Source: CAZUGO01 sp964619935 | GTDB taxonomy: Bacteria; Planctomycetota; Phycisphaerae; UBA1845; CAIVHJ01 | DNA length: 64,000 nt | Reading direction: 5' to 3' | NCBI GenBank assembly: GCA_964619935.1 | Contig: CAZUGO010000063.1 | Span: forward strand, 57,410 to 121,409 | Part shown: piece after piece, positions 24,702 through 32,771 of the stretch | How the letters are laid out: every line of letters starts with the position of its first letter | Position numbering within the stretch: position 1 is the stretch's first letter | Position numbers and translations under genes: made by a program | Notes under the pieces: model-generated | The model's database searches: none | Told to the model about the DNA's origin: nothing | The model's input: the letters and a program-made list of their open reading frames with translations, nothing else

Positions 24702-26368
24702 ACGACGAGGCCCTGATTCTGGCGGCCCACGGCTCCACCGCAGAACCCGCCACCTGTGCCCTGGTCCGCGGACACGTCCAACGCATCCGCCGGATGAACC
24801 GGTTTCGCGAAGTCAGCGCGGCCTATCACCAGGGGACGCCGGGCTTCGCCGGTGTGCTCGATCTGCTGCAATCGCGGCGGGTCACCGTGGTCCCATTGAT
24901 GACCAGCAGCGGCTACTACAGCGAGGTGGTCCTGCCCCGGACCCTCGCCGCCAGTCGGCGTGATGCGGCACTTGAACTTCGCCAGACACCGCCGGTGGGC
25001 ACCCACCCGCACATGGTCACCGTGCTGGCCGATCGGGTCATGACCTTGTTGCGGCGCTTCGAGCTGTCGGCGGAAGGCACCGCCGTTCTGCTGGTCGGGC
25101 ACGGAACCCGCCGGCATCCGCGGAGCCGCAGCGCCACCGAGACCCTTCGCGACCGGCTCGCCGACCACCTGGCTATGGCCGCAGTGGCGGTGGCCTTTCT
25201 CGATGATGATCCTGCAATCGCCGACGCCCATGCCCGGCTGGGCGCTGCCCACCTGATCGTCCTGCCCTTCTTGATCGGTATGGGACCGCACGCCCGACGC
25301 GACATTCCGATGCAATTGGGGCTGCCGCCGCAGGATGACGCCGCCTGGCCGCGGGTGGATCGTCGTGGCCGCCACACCATCGTCTGCGACCGCGCCGCGG
25401 GCCACCACGGCGGCATCGGGCGGATCATCCTGGAATTGGCCCGCGACGCCTGGCAACCGCCGGCTCGTCCGCGCCGTTCGCGCGTCCTTCGGCTGGGCGC
25501 CCGCAGCAGTCGAATGTCGCGGTGGCAAGCCGACCGTGTGGCCGAGGACCTGCGCCGCCAGGGCTGGACCCTGGAGATCATTGAGATCAGCACGCTCGGC
25601 GATCGCCACACCGGCACCGCCATCGCCGACCTGCCCGGACCGGCGCCTTTTGCCGACGACATCGAGCAAGCCCTGTTGTCCGGCGACATCGACCTGGCCG
25701 TTCACAGCCTCAAGGATCTGGCCACCATCCAGGACCCTCGCTTGTTGTTGGCCGCAGTGTTGCCGCGCGACGACCCCGGCGAAGCCCTGGTGGCCCGCGA
25801 CGGTCTGACGCTGGCTGAATTGCCACCGGGCGCCGTGGTCGGTACCAGCAGCATCCGCCGCCAGGCACAATTGCACGTCCTGCGGCCGGACCTTCGGACC
25901 ACCACACTTCGCGGACCGGTCGAAGCCCGGGTGAGCCAGGTGCGTGATCGAACCCTCGATGCCGCGATCCTGGCCGTCGCGGGACTACAGCGTCTGGGTC
26001 TGGCGCAGGAGATCAGTGAGCGGCTGCCGTTGGCCCAATTCATGCCCGCCCCGGCCCAGGGCGCCCTGGTCGTGCAGATCCGCGCCGGCGACACGGCCCT
26101 GGCGCAAGGCTGCGAACCGCTCAACCACGCGGCGACTCGCCAGGCCGTCACCGCCGAGTTGGCGTTCCTGCGCTGCTTTGAACATGACGGCCGTTATGCC
26201 ATTGCGGCCTTCGCCGTAGCGCACGATCAGGTACACCTCGAAGGCCGGCTGATCGCCGGGCCGCGGGTTCATGCGGTCACCGCGGACCATCGCGATCCGC
26301 TCCAGGCGGCACGCCAGGCGGTCAGTCGGATGCGGCTTGAAATCGGCCCGAACCCGGAGCCGGGTTGA
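24698..26368 (+). CDS. sirB-hemC: Fusion of CbiX/SirB-type chelatase and hydroxymethylbilane synthase
   Basis: 556 residues. N-terminal ~260: two CbiX-like modules (ILAAHGSTA..., VVPLMTSSGYYSEVVLP; then VLLVGHGTRRHPRS, VVLPFLIGMGPHARRDIP), the long bacterial sirohydrochlorin chelatase type with metal-binding His residues. From ~270: porphobilinogen deaminase (RVLRLGARSSRMSRWQAD, LAVHSLKDLATI, GTSSIRRQAQL, APAQGALVVQI). At the dipyrromethane-cofactor loop the usual GGC is replaced: AFLRCFEHDGRYAIAA puts Gly498 at the cofactor Cys position, with Cys493 five residues earlier. ATGA overlaps both ends. Chelatase plus deaminase in one chain is unusual and links the first and last steps of siroheme synthesis. 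Confidence 0.9.
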   Translation: MNDEALILAAHGSTAEPATCALVRGHVQRIRRMNRFREVSAAYHQGTPGFAGVLDLLQSRRVTVVPLMTSSGYYSEVVLPRTLAASRRDAALELRQTPPVGTHPHMVTVLADRVMTLLRRFELSAEGTAVLLVGHGTRRHPRSRSATETLRDRLADHLAMAAVAVAFLDDDPAIADAHARLGAAHLIVLPFLIGMGPHARRDIPMQLGLPPQDDAAWPRVDRRGRHTIVCDRAAGHHGGIGRIILELARDAWQPPARPRRSRVLRLGARSSRMSRWQADRVAEDLRRQGWTLEIIEISTLGDRHTGTAIADLPGPAPFADDIEQALLSGDIDLAVHSLKDLATIQDPRLLLAAVLPRDDPGEALVARDGLTLAELPPGAVVGTSSIRRQAQLHVLRPDLRTTTLRGPVEARVSQVRDRTLDAAILAVAGLQRLGLAQEISERLPLAQFMPAPAQGALVVQIRAGDTALAQGCEPLNHAATRQAVTAELAFLRCFEHDGRYAIAAFAVAHDQVHLEGRLIAGPRVHAVTADHRDPLQAARQAVSRMRLEIGPNPEPG

Positions 26369-27873
26369 TGGACTCCTCGAAGGGCGTGGTCTACCTGGTG
26401 GGCGGCGGCCCTGGTGATCCGGACCTGATCACCGTCAAGGGCAGTACCTTGCTGCAACTGGCCGACGTGGTCATCCACGATCGGCTGATCGCCCTGGGGC
26501 TCCTGAAGCTGGCGCCGCCCGACGCGATCGTCATCAGCGTGGGCAAGGCGCCCGGCGGCTCCGGGCCGACCCAGGCCCACATCAACCGACTGCTGGTCGA
26601 TCACGCCCTCCAGGGGCGCCGCGTGGTCCGACTCAAAGGCGGCGATCCGTACCTGTTCGGTCGCGCCTGGGAAGAGCTGCAAGCCTGTCGCGCCGCCGGG
26701 GTTCGCTGCGTCGTCGTTCCGGGCATCAGCAGCGCTCTGGCTGCCCCGGCCGCTGCGAACATCCCGGTCACCGTCCGCGGCGTGGCCCGCAGCCTGGCGA
26801 TCGCCACCGCCCACCATTGCGGCCAATCACCGGCTGACGGCCCGAACCTCGCGGCGCTGCAAGCGGTCGATACGTTGGTTCTGCTGATGGGTCGGGCCAA
26901 CTTGGCCGAACTGACCCGCCAGGTCATCGCCGGCGGCCGTGCTCCGGAGACGCCGGCCGCCTGTATCGAACGCGCCACCCTGCCCGGCGAGCGCTGGGTG
27001 GTGGCGACACTCGATTCCCTAGCCGCCGCCGCCGACCGGGCCGGGTTGCGCGCCCCGGTAGTGGTGGTCATCGGTGCCGTGGCGGATTACGCCGACCGCT
27101 CCACGGGAACCGCCCCGCTGGCGGGTCGCCGGGTGCTGGTCACCCGAGCCCGCGACTCGGCAAGGCATCTGCGGCTGGCCCTCCAGGAGCGCGGCGCTGC
27201 GGTCATCGAGGCCCCGCTGATCGACATTCGATACCCGGCAGACACCCCCGAACTGGACCACGCCATCCGCCATCTGCAACGCTACGCCTACGTGGTGTTC
27301 ACCTCGGTCAATGGCGTCCGCGGATTCTGGAAGCGGCTGGGCGCCCTGGAGCGTGACGCCCGGGCCCTGGGATCCTGTCGGGTGGCAGCCATCGGCACAG
27401 CCACCGCACGGTCGCTCGCCGAGCGCGGCATTAGGGTCGATCTCCTTCCGCCGGATTATCGGGCCACGAGCATGGCCCAGGCCTTGAAGGCTCAGGTAAC
27501 CGCACCCGCGGCCGTGCTGCTGCCCGGCAGCCGCATCGCCCGTCCCGAGCTTGCCGACGGGCTGCGAGGTTGTGGTGTGCACGTCGATGCCGCAGTGGCC
27601 TACGACACCGTCGGCGTGCCGCCGCCCGCAACCGCGCTGGACGCCCTCCGTGGCGGTGTCGACGCCATCCTGTTCCACAGCCCGTCTGCGGTGCGGCAGT
27701 TCGCGGCACTGCGGATTCCGGCGGGTGCGGCGGTCATCGCCTGCATCGGGCCGACCACTGCCCAGGCCGCCTGCGATGCCGGGCTGCCGGTGGCGGTCGT
27801 TCCGGAGCGACACACCGATGACGGTCTGGTTCAAGCACTGGAACATCATTTCGCCAGCGAGGTGCGCTCATGA
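26368..27873 (+). CDS. cobA-hemD: Fusion of uroporphyrinogen-III methyltransferase and uroporphyrinogen-III synthase
   Basis: 501 residues from ATG 26368 (TGATG overlap). Residues 1-245: SUMT with VYLVGGGPGDPDLITVKG, VVRLKGGDPYLFGRA, VPGISSALAAPAAANIPVT and VLLMGRANL, binding SAM and making precorrin-2. Residues ~250-501: HemD (RRVLVTRARDSARHLRLALQERGAAVIEAPLIDI ... VVFTSVNGVRGFWKRL ... ILFHSPSAVRQF ... ACIGPTTAQAACDAGL). CobA-HemD fusions are known in Firmicutes and planctomycetes. The SUMT arm commits uroporphyrinogen III to siroheme/B12, matching the sulfite reductase in this operon. Confidence 0.95.
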   Translation: MDSSKGVVYLVGGGPGDPDLITVKGSTLLQLADVVIHDRLIALGLLKLAPPDAIVISVGKAPGGSGPTQAHINRLLVDHALQGRRVVRLKGGDPYLFGRAWEELQACRAAGVRCVVVPGISSALAAPAAANIPVTVRGVARSLAIATAHHCGQSPADGPNLAALQAVDTLVLLMGRANLAELTRQVIAGGRAPETPAACIERATLPGERWVVATLDSLAAAADRAGLRAPVVVVIGAVADYADRSTGTAPLAGRRVLVTRARDSARHLRLALQERGAAVIEAPLIDIRYPADTPELDHAIRHLQRYAYVVFTSVNGVRGFWKRLGALERDARALGSCRVAAIGTATARSLAERGIRVDLLPPDYRATSMAQALKAQVTAPAAVLLPGSRIARPELADGLRGCGVHVDAAVAYDTVGVPPPATALDALRGGVDAILFHSPSAVRQFAALRIPAGAAVIACIGPTTAQAACDAGLPVAVVPERHTDDGLVQALEHHFASEVRS

Positions 27874-28850
27874 GCGCCTTTCCGCAGCGTCGCCTGCGCC
27901 GCCTGCGACGAACCGGGGCCTTGCGGCAGTTGCGCCGCGAAACCCACCTGCACCCGGCCGACCTGATTCAGCCACTGTTCGTTGTGGACCGTCCCGAGTT
28001 GGCCCGCGAAGTGCCTGCCATGCCGGGCGTGTTCCGCTACACCATTGAGCAACTGGGCCGCCCGTTGGAACAGATTCAAGCCGCCGGGGTTCCGGCGATC
28101 TTGTTGTTCGGGTTGCCCGGTCGCAAGGATGCCGCCGGCAGCGGCGCGGCCGCCGAGGACGGGGTCATTCCACGAGCCGTGCGCTCCCTCCGCGACCACG
28201 GCGTGGATCTGGCGATTGTCACCGACGTCTGCCTGTGCGGGTATACCGACCATGGACATTGTGGGATCGTCCGCGACGACCACATCGTCAACGACGAAAC
28301 TCTGGAGACGCTGGCTCGGGCAGCGGTGGTCTACGCCCAGGCCGGTGCCGATGTGGTCGCGCCCAGTGCCATGCTCGACGGAATGGTTGCAGCCTTGCGC
28401 CGGGCCTTGGATCACGCCGGCCAACCGGACACCGCCATCTTGTCGTATGCCGTGAAATACGCCTCGGCGTTCTACGGACCGTTTCGCGACGCCGCCGATT
28501 GTGCGCCCAAGTTCGGCGATCGCCGGACGCACCAGATGGATCCCGCAAACCGCGGTGAAGCCCTGGCTGAAGCGGAACTCGACCTCGCCGAGGGCGCCGA
28601 CGTGTTGATGGTCAAGCCGGGCCTGCCCTATCTCGACGTCATCCACGCCCTCAAAGAACGGTTTCCCCAGATGCCGCTGGCCGCCTACCAGGTCAGCGGT
28701 GAGTACAGCATGATCAAGGCTGCCGCGGCCCGCGGCTGGCTCGACGAGACCCGGGCCGTCGAGGAGTCGGTGGTGGGCCTGAAGCGCGCCGGGGCCGACG
28801 TCATCATTTCTTATTTTGCCACGGATCTGGCACAACGCCTGTCGTCCTGA
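27870..28850 (+). CDS. hemB: Porphobilinogen synthase (delta-aminolevulinate dehydratase)
   Basis: 326 residues, normal length. Catalytic zinc site DVCLCGYTDHGHCG (three Cys), Schiff-base lysines in SYAVKYASAFYGPFR and MVKPGLPYLDVI, and the C-terminal AYQVSGEYSMIKAA. Condenses two 5-aminolevulinate molecules. ATGA overlap with the cobA-hemD stop. The zinc-type site (CxC...C) rather than the Mg-type Asp-rich site is clear. Confidence 0.97.
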   Translation: MSAFPQRRLRRLRRTGALRQLRRETHLHPADLIQPLFVVDRPELAREVPAMPGVFRYTIEQLGRPLEQIQAAGVPAILLFGLPGRKDAAGSGAAAEDGVIPRAVRSLRDHGVDLAIVTDVCLCGYTDHGHCGIVRDDHIVNDETLETLARAAVVYAQAGADVVAPSAMLDGMVAALRRALDHAGQPDTAILSYAVKYASAFYGPFRDAADCAPKFGDRRTHQMDPANRGEALAEAELDLAEGADVLMVKPGLPYLDVIHALKERFPQMPLAAYQVSGEYSMIKAAAARGWLDETRAVEESVVGLKRAGADVIISYFATDLAQRLSS

Positions 28851-29012
28851 TACCGTCATATCGCCTCCGCCACGCAGTCCAGGGTCCTGACGCCTTCCCC
28901 CTTTCTTTGGAGTCCGCTCCATCGCCGCAGAACCAGGACACCAAGCGGCGCCCGGATTCAGTGCTGCGGGTGACGGCGTCTCGAACCAGACCCGATAGGA
29001 CACGCATTCGAA

Positions 29013-30308
29013 ATGATGACCACCGAATCCAGTTCTCCGTTTGATCGAGCCTGCCGTGTGCTGCCCGGCGGAGTCAACTCGCCGGTGCGGTCCTTCGGCG
29101 CCGTCGGTGGCGTGCCGCGGTTCATCACCTCAGCCGCCGGCTGCCGGGTCACCGACACCGGCGGTCGCCAATACATTGACTATGTGGGCTCCTGGGGTCC
29201 GCTGATCGCCGGGCATGCCCATCCGGTTGTGGTGGACGCCGTCAGTCGGGCGGCGGCCGCGGGCCTCAGCTTCGGAATGCCCACCCCCGGCGAAACCGCG
29301 CTGGCTGAAACCGTCATCCAACGAATGCCGGCCATCGAAATGCTGCGGTTGGTGAACAGCGGGACCGAAGCGGTCATGAGTGCCATCCGGGTGGCCCGGG
29401 CCTGGACGCGCCGGCGACGGATCATCACGTTCGCCGGCTGCTATCACGGTCACTGCGACAGCCTGTTGGTCTCGGCCGGGTCCGGCATCGCCACCCTGGG
29501 TTTGCCCGACTCGTCGGGCGTCACGCCGGGTGCCACCCAGGACACGGTGGTGCTGCCGTTCAACGATCGCGCCGCGGTGCGGGCGCTGTTTCAGGATTCC
29601 GGTTCCGACGTCGCCGCGGTGCTGGTTGAGCCGGTGGCCGGAAACATGGGGGTGGTCCCGCCGGCGCACGGCTTTCTGGAGGCCTTGCGTGAGGTCACCC
29701 GCGCCCACGGCGCCCTGTTGATTTTCGATGAAGTCATGACCGGATTCCGGGTGGATCGCGGCGGGGCGACCGGTCGCTACGCCGTCACACCCGACCTGAT
29801 CACGCTCGGAAAGATCCTCGGTGGCGGCCTGCCGGTAGGCGCTTACGGCGGCGCCCGCAGCATCATGAACCAGGTCGCGCCTGCCGGACCGGTCTACCAG
29901 GCGGGGACGCTGTCGGGCAACCCCTTGACCAGCGCGGCCGGCCTGGCGACCCTCAGCCTGCTCGACGAGAACGCTTACGATCGGCTCGAACAACGCTCCG
30001 CGGCATTGGCCGACGGGCTCAGCGCCGCACTGCTGACCCGCGGCATCGCCGGCGTGGTCCAACGGGTCGGCTCGATGTTGACGCTGTTCTTTGGAGTCAC
30101 TCAGGTAGCCAATTTTGCGGATGCTCAAGCCGCAGATCACGCCATGTTCGCCCGCTTCTTCACGGCGCTGCTGGAATCCGGCATTCACCTGCCGCCCAGC
30201 GGGTACGAAGCGTGGTTCGTCTCACTGGCCCACCAGGAGGGGGATATCGAACGCACCATCCAAGCCGCCCGAGCGGCCATGGAGCGCGCTGCCGCCCGAC
30301 CCCGGTAG
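29013..30308 (+). CDS. hemL: Glutamate-1-semialdehyde 2,1-aminomutase
   Basis: 431 residues. PLP aminotransferase class III with the GSA-AM signatures LPGGVNSPVRSFGAVGG, YIDYVGSWGPLIAGHAHP, FAGCYHGHCDSLLVSAGSG and the PLP Lys in LITLGKILGGGLPVGAYGG. Start ATG 29013/29016. It follows hemB after 162 bp without a visible terminator, so it may share the operon or have its own promoter. Together with hemA, hemB, hemC and hemD in the preceding genes it completes the route from glutamyl-tRNA to uroporphyrinogen III. Its stop faces hypE head-on. Confidence 0.96.
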   Translation: MMTTESSSPFDRACRVLPGGVNSPVRSFGAVGGVPRFITSAAGCRVTDTGGRQYIDYVGSWGPLIAGHAHPVVVDAVSRAAAAGLSFGMPTPGETALAETVIQRMPAIEMLRLVNSGTEAVMSAIRVARAWTRRRRIITFAGCYHGHCDSLLVSAGSGIATLGLPDSSGVTPGATQDTVVLPFNDRAAVRALFQDSGSDVAAVLVEPVAGNMGVVPPAHGFLEALREVTRAHGALLIFDEVMTGFRVDRGGATGRYAVTPDLITLGKILGGGLPVGAYGGARSIMNQVAPAGPVYQAGTLSGNPLTSAAGLATLSLLDENAYDRLEQRSAALADGLSAALLTRGIAGVVQRVGSMLTLFFGVTQVANFADAQAADHAMFARFFTALLESGIHLPPSGYEAWFVSLAHQEGDIERTIQAARAAMERAAARPR

Positions 30309-30354
30309 AATCCACCGCTCCCGGAGCGTCCCGGCCCCCTTTCTTGCGTGCGGT

Positions 30355-31398
30355 TCAGCAGATTCGCGGCAGTTGCTCACCGCTGAGCATGTCCACCCGG
30401 CGGACCGCGCCGATCCGGCTCAGCAGGGTGACGTCTGGGCGGCGTGCCGGTTGCACCTGGCCGATGATCCGGGCATCCTTGGCCAGCGGATGGGCCCGCA
30501 GCAGGGCGAGCGCTTCGGCGGCTTGGTCGGACGGAACCAAGGCCACGAAGCGACCCTCGCAGGCGACATACAGCGGGTCCAGACCCAGCATTTCGCAGGC
30601 GCCGGCAACGGCCTGGGACAGCGGAATCTCGGACTCATCCAGATGGATCCGCACGCCGGCAGACGCCGCAATCTCGTTGAGGGCACTGGCCAGGCCGCCG
30701 CGGGTCAAGTCCCGCAGACAATGAACCGCCACCCGAGTGTCCAGGAGATTCTGGACGACGCCCCCGAGGGCCGCCGAATCGCTCTCGATCGGAGTCTCAA
30801 ACTGCAAACCCTCGCGCGACGCCATGATGGCGATGCCGTGGCGACCGAGGTCACCGCTGACCAGCACGGCATCACCTGCTCGCACCTGGGACGGATGAAT
30901 GACCCGGTCGTGCTCCAGGATGCCGACACCGGCGGTGTTGATGAAAATCCCATCGCCTTTGCCGTGGTCAACCACCTTGGTATCACCGGTGATGATGCGG
31001 ACTCCGGCCGCATCGGCGGACCGACGCATCGACCGCAACACGCGGACCAAGGTTTCGGTCGCCAGACCCTCTTCGAGAATCAAACCGACACTGAGGTACC
31101 GGGCCGCGGCGCCGGCCATGGCCAGATCGTTGACCGTGCCGTGGACGGCGAGCGAGCCAATGTCTCCCCCGGGAAAAACAAGCGGCCGAACCACGTATGA
31201 ATCCGTGGTCAACGCCGTGCGGCACGATACTGGAGCCATCAGGGCGGCGTCATGACCCGCATCGGCCCCGCCGCTGCTCAGGATCGGCAGGATGACGCGC
31301 TCCAGCAGGTCGTGCATCAGCGTGCCGCCGCCGCCGTGGGCCATGAGGATCTGCGGATACTCGGCAATCGGAATGGGACAGGCCAGAGTCAGGCCCAT
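30355..31398 (-). CDS. hypE: [NiFe]-hydrogenase maturation protein HypE
   Basis: 347 residues from ATG 31398 (GGAGGG upstream). PurM/AIRS-like fold (GGGGTLMHDLLERVILPI, GSLAVHGTVNDLAMAGA, RIITGDTKVVDHGKGDGIFINTAGVG) and the invariant C-terminal PRIC, whose Cys is carbamoylated by HypF and dehydrated to thiocyanate as the cyanide source of the Fe centre. Last gene of the minus-strand hyp block; hypD lies 15 bp upstream. Confidence 0.97.
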   Translation of the reverse strand: MGLTLACPIPIAEYPQILMAHGGGGTLMHDLLERVILPILSSGGADAGHDAALMAPVSCRTALTTDSYVVRPLVFPGGDIGSLAVHGTVNDLAMAGAAARYLSVGLILEEGLATETLVRVLRSMRRSADAAGVRIITGDTKVVDHGKGDGIFINTAGVGILEHDRVIHPSQVRAGDAVLVSGDLGRHGIAIMASREGLQFETPIESDSAALGGVVQNLLDTRVAVHCLRDLTRGGLASALNEIAASAGVRIHLDESEIPLSQAVAGACEMLGLDPLYVACEGRFVALVPSDQAAEALALLRAHPLAKDARIIGQVQPARRPDVTLLSRIGAVRRVDMLSGEQLPRIC

Positions 31399-31413
31399 GC
31401 AACACACCCTCCG

Positions 31414-32520
31414 CTAGCTCTGCAACGATGGCACCGCGCCATCACGATAACGATAGTAGGCCGCACACGCCCCCTCCGATGACACCATCGGAGCACCCAG
31501 CGGCCGGTCCGGGCGGCAGCGCGTGCCGAACGCCGGACATTCCCACGGCTTCTTGTGGCCCTGCAGGATCAGCCCGCTGATACACTCCGTGGATTCAGCG
31601 ACTGTCGTCTCACCGCAAGCAAAACGGAGCGCTGCATCAAACCCGCGGTAGCCGTCGGACAGCGCCAGGCCGCTGGCGGGGATCATCCCGATGCCACGCC
31701 AACTGCGGTCGACCACGGTGAACACGGAGTTCAGCAGTTGCTGGGCCAGTCGGTTCCCGCTGGGTCGCACTGCTCGGCGATAGGCGTTGCCGACCTCATG
31801 GCGACCCTGCTCCAGTTGGGCGACGCAATCGTGAACCCCCTGGAGAATGTCCACCGGCTCGAATCCGGTCACCACGATGGGAACCTGGTGGCGCGCCGCA
31901 ATCGAACGGTATTCATCACAACCCATGATCGTGCACACGTGGCCGGCCGCCAGGAAACCCTGGACGCGGCATTCGGGGGACGACAGAATGGCCTCGATCG
32001 CGGGCGGCACACGCACCTGAGCCACCAGCATGGAGAAATTGTCCAGCCCCAGACGATCGGCCTGCCGGACCGCCATGGCGTTGGCGGGCGCCGTGGTCTC
32101 AAAGCCCACGGCAAAGAACACCACCTGCCGCCCAGGGTTTTCGGCAGCGATCGCCACGGCATCCAGCGGCGAGTACACCATCCGCACGTCGCCACCCGCC
32201 GCCTTGACCGCGAGCAGGTCACGCTGCGACCCGGGCACGCGCAGCATGTCGCCGAACGAACAGAAGATGACCTCCGGCCTGGCCGCGATGGCCACCGCCC
32301 GGTCGATCTGCTCCAACGGAGTCACGCACACCGGACACCCGGGCCCGTGGATCAGGGTGATCTCGGGCGGCAGCAGGACATCGATCCCGTACTTGACAAT
32401 CGAGTGGGTTTGTCCGCCGCAGATCTCCATCAGCGTCGCCGGGCGGGTGCATCGCCGGGCAATGGCAGCCAATAGCCGCCGCACGGCAGCGCGGTCGCGA
32501 TACTCGTCGAGGTACTTCAT
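31414..32520 (-). CDS. hypD: [NiFe]-hydrogenase maturation protein HypD
   Basis: 368 residues, normal length. Fe-binding and redox motifs: MEICGGQTHSI, HGPGCPVCVTP, the VFFAVGFETTAPANA block and a [4Fe-4S] region with C-terminal KPWECPAFGTRC. Holds the Fe(CN)2CO scaffold with HypC. Starts within 4 bp of the hypC stop (ATGA-type overlap). Confidence 0.97.
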   Translation of the reverse strand: MKYLDEYRDRAAVRRLLAAIARRCTRPATLMEICGGQTHSIVKYGIDVLLPPEITLIHGPGCPVCVTPLEQIDRAVAIAARPEVIFCSFGDMLRVPGSQRDLLAVKAAGGDVRMVYSPLDAVAIAAENPGRQVVFFAVGFETTAPANAMAVRQADRLGLDNFSMLVAQVRVPPAIEAILSSPECRVQGFLAAGHVCTIMGCDEYRSIAARHQVPIVVTGFEPVDILQGVHDCVAQLEQGRHEVGNAYRRAVRPSGNRLAQQLLNSVFTVVDRSWRGIGMIPASGLALSDGYRGFDAALRFACGETTVAESTECISGLILQGHKKPWECPAFGTRCRPDRPLGAPMVSSEGACAAYYRYRDGAVPSLQS

Positions 32521-32771
32521 GGGGGATCCTGCTCTAATTCCGCCAACTCGTCCAGATCCTGCAAGGTCTGCAGAATGCGCGTCGCCTCGGTGGGATCGAT
32601 CACGCTGATGGCCAGACCCACGTGCACCAACACATAGTCATCAATCCGGGCCTCCGGCGTGCAGGCCAAAGACACTTCCTTGATGATCCCACCGAAACTG
32701 ACCCGACCGCGGCGCAATAGCGGATCACCCTCGTCGACGCTCAGAATCAATCCAGGAATCGCCAGGCACAT
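32517..32771 (-). CDS. hypC: Hydrogenase maturation chaperone HypC/HybG
   Basis: 84 residues beginning MCLAIPGLILSV; the N-terminal Cys (after Met removal) is the Fe ligand of the HypCD complex. OB-fold chaperone of the large subunit. Overlaps hypF by one base (TGATG) and hypD by four. Confidence 0.97.
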   Translation of the reverse strand: MCLAIPGLILSVDEGDPLLRRGRVSFGGIIKEVSLACTPEARIDDYVLVHVGLAISVIDPTEATRILQTLQDLDELAELEQDPP

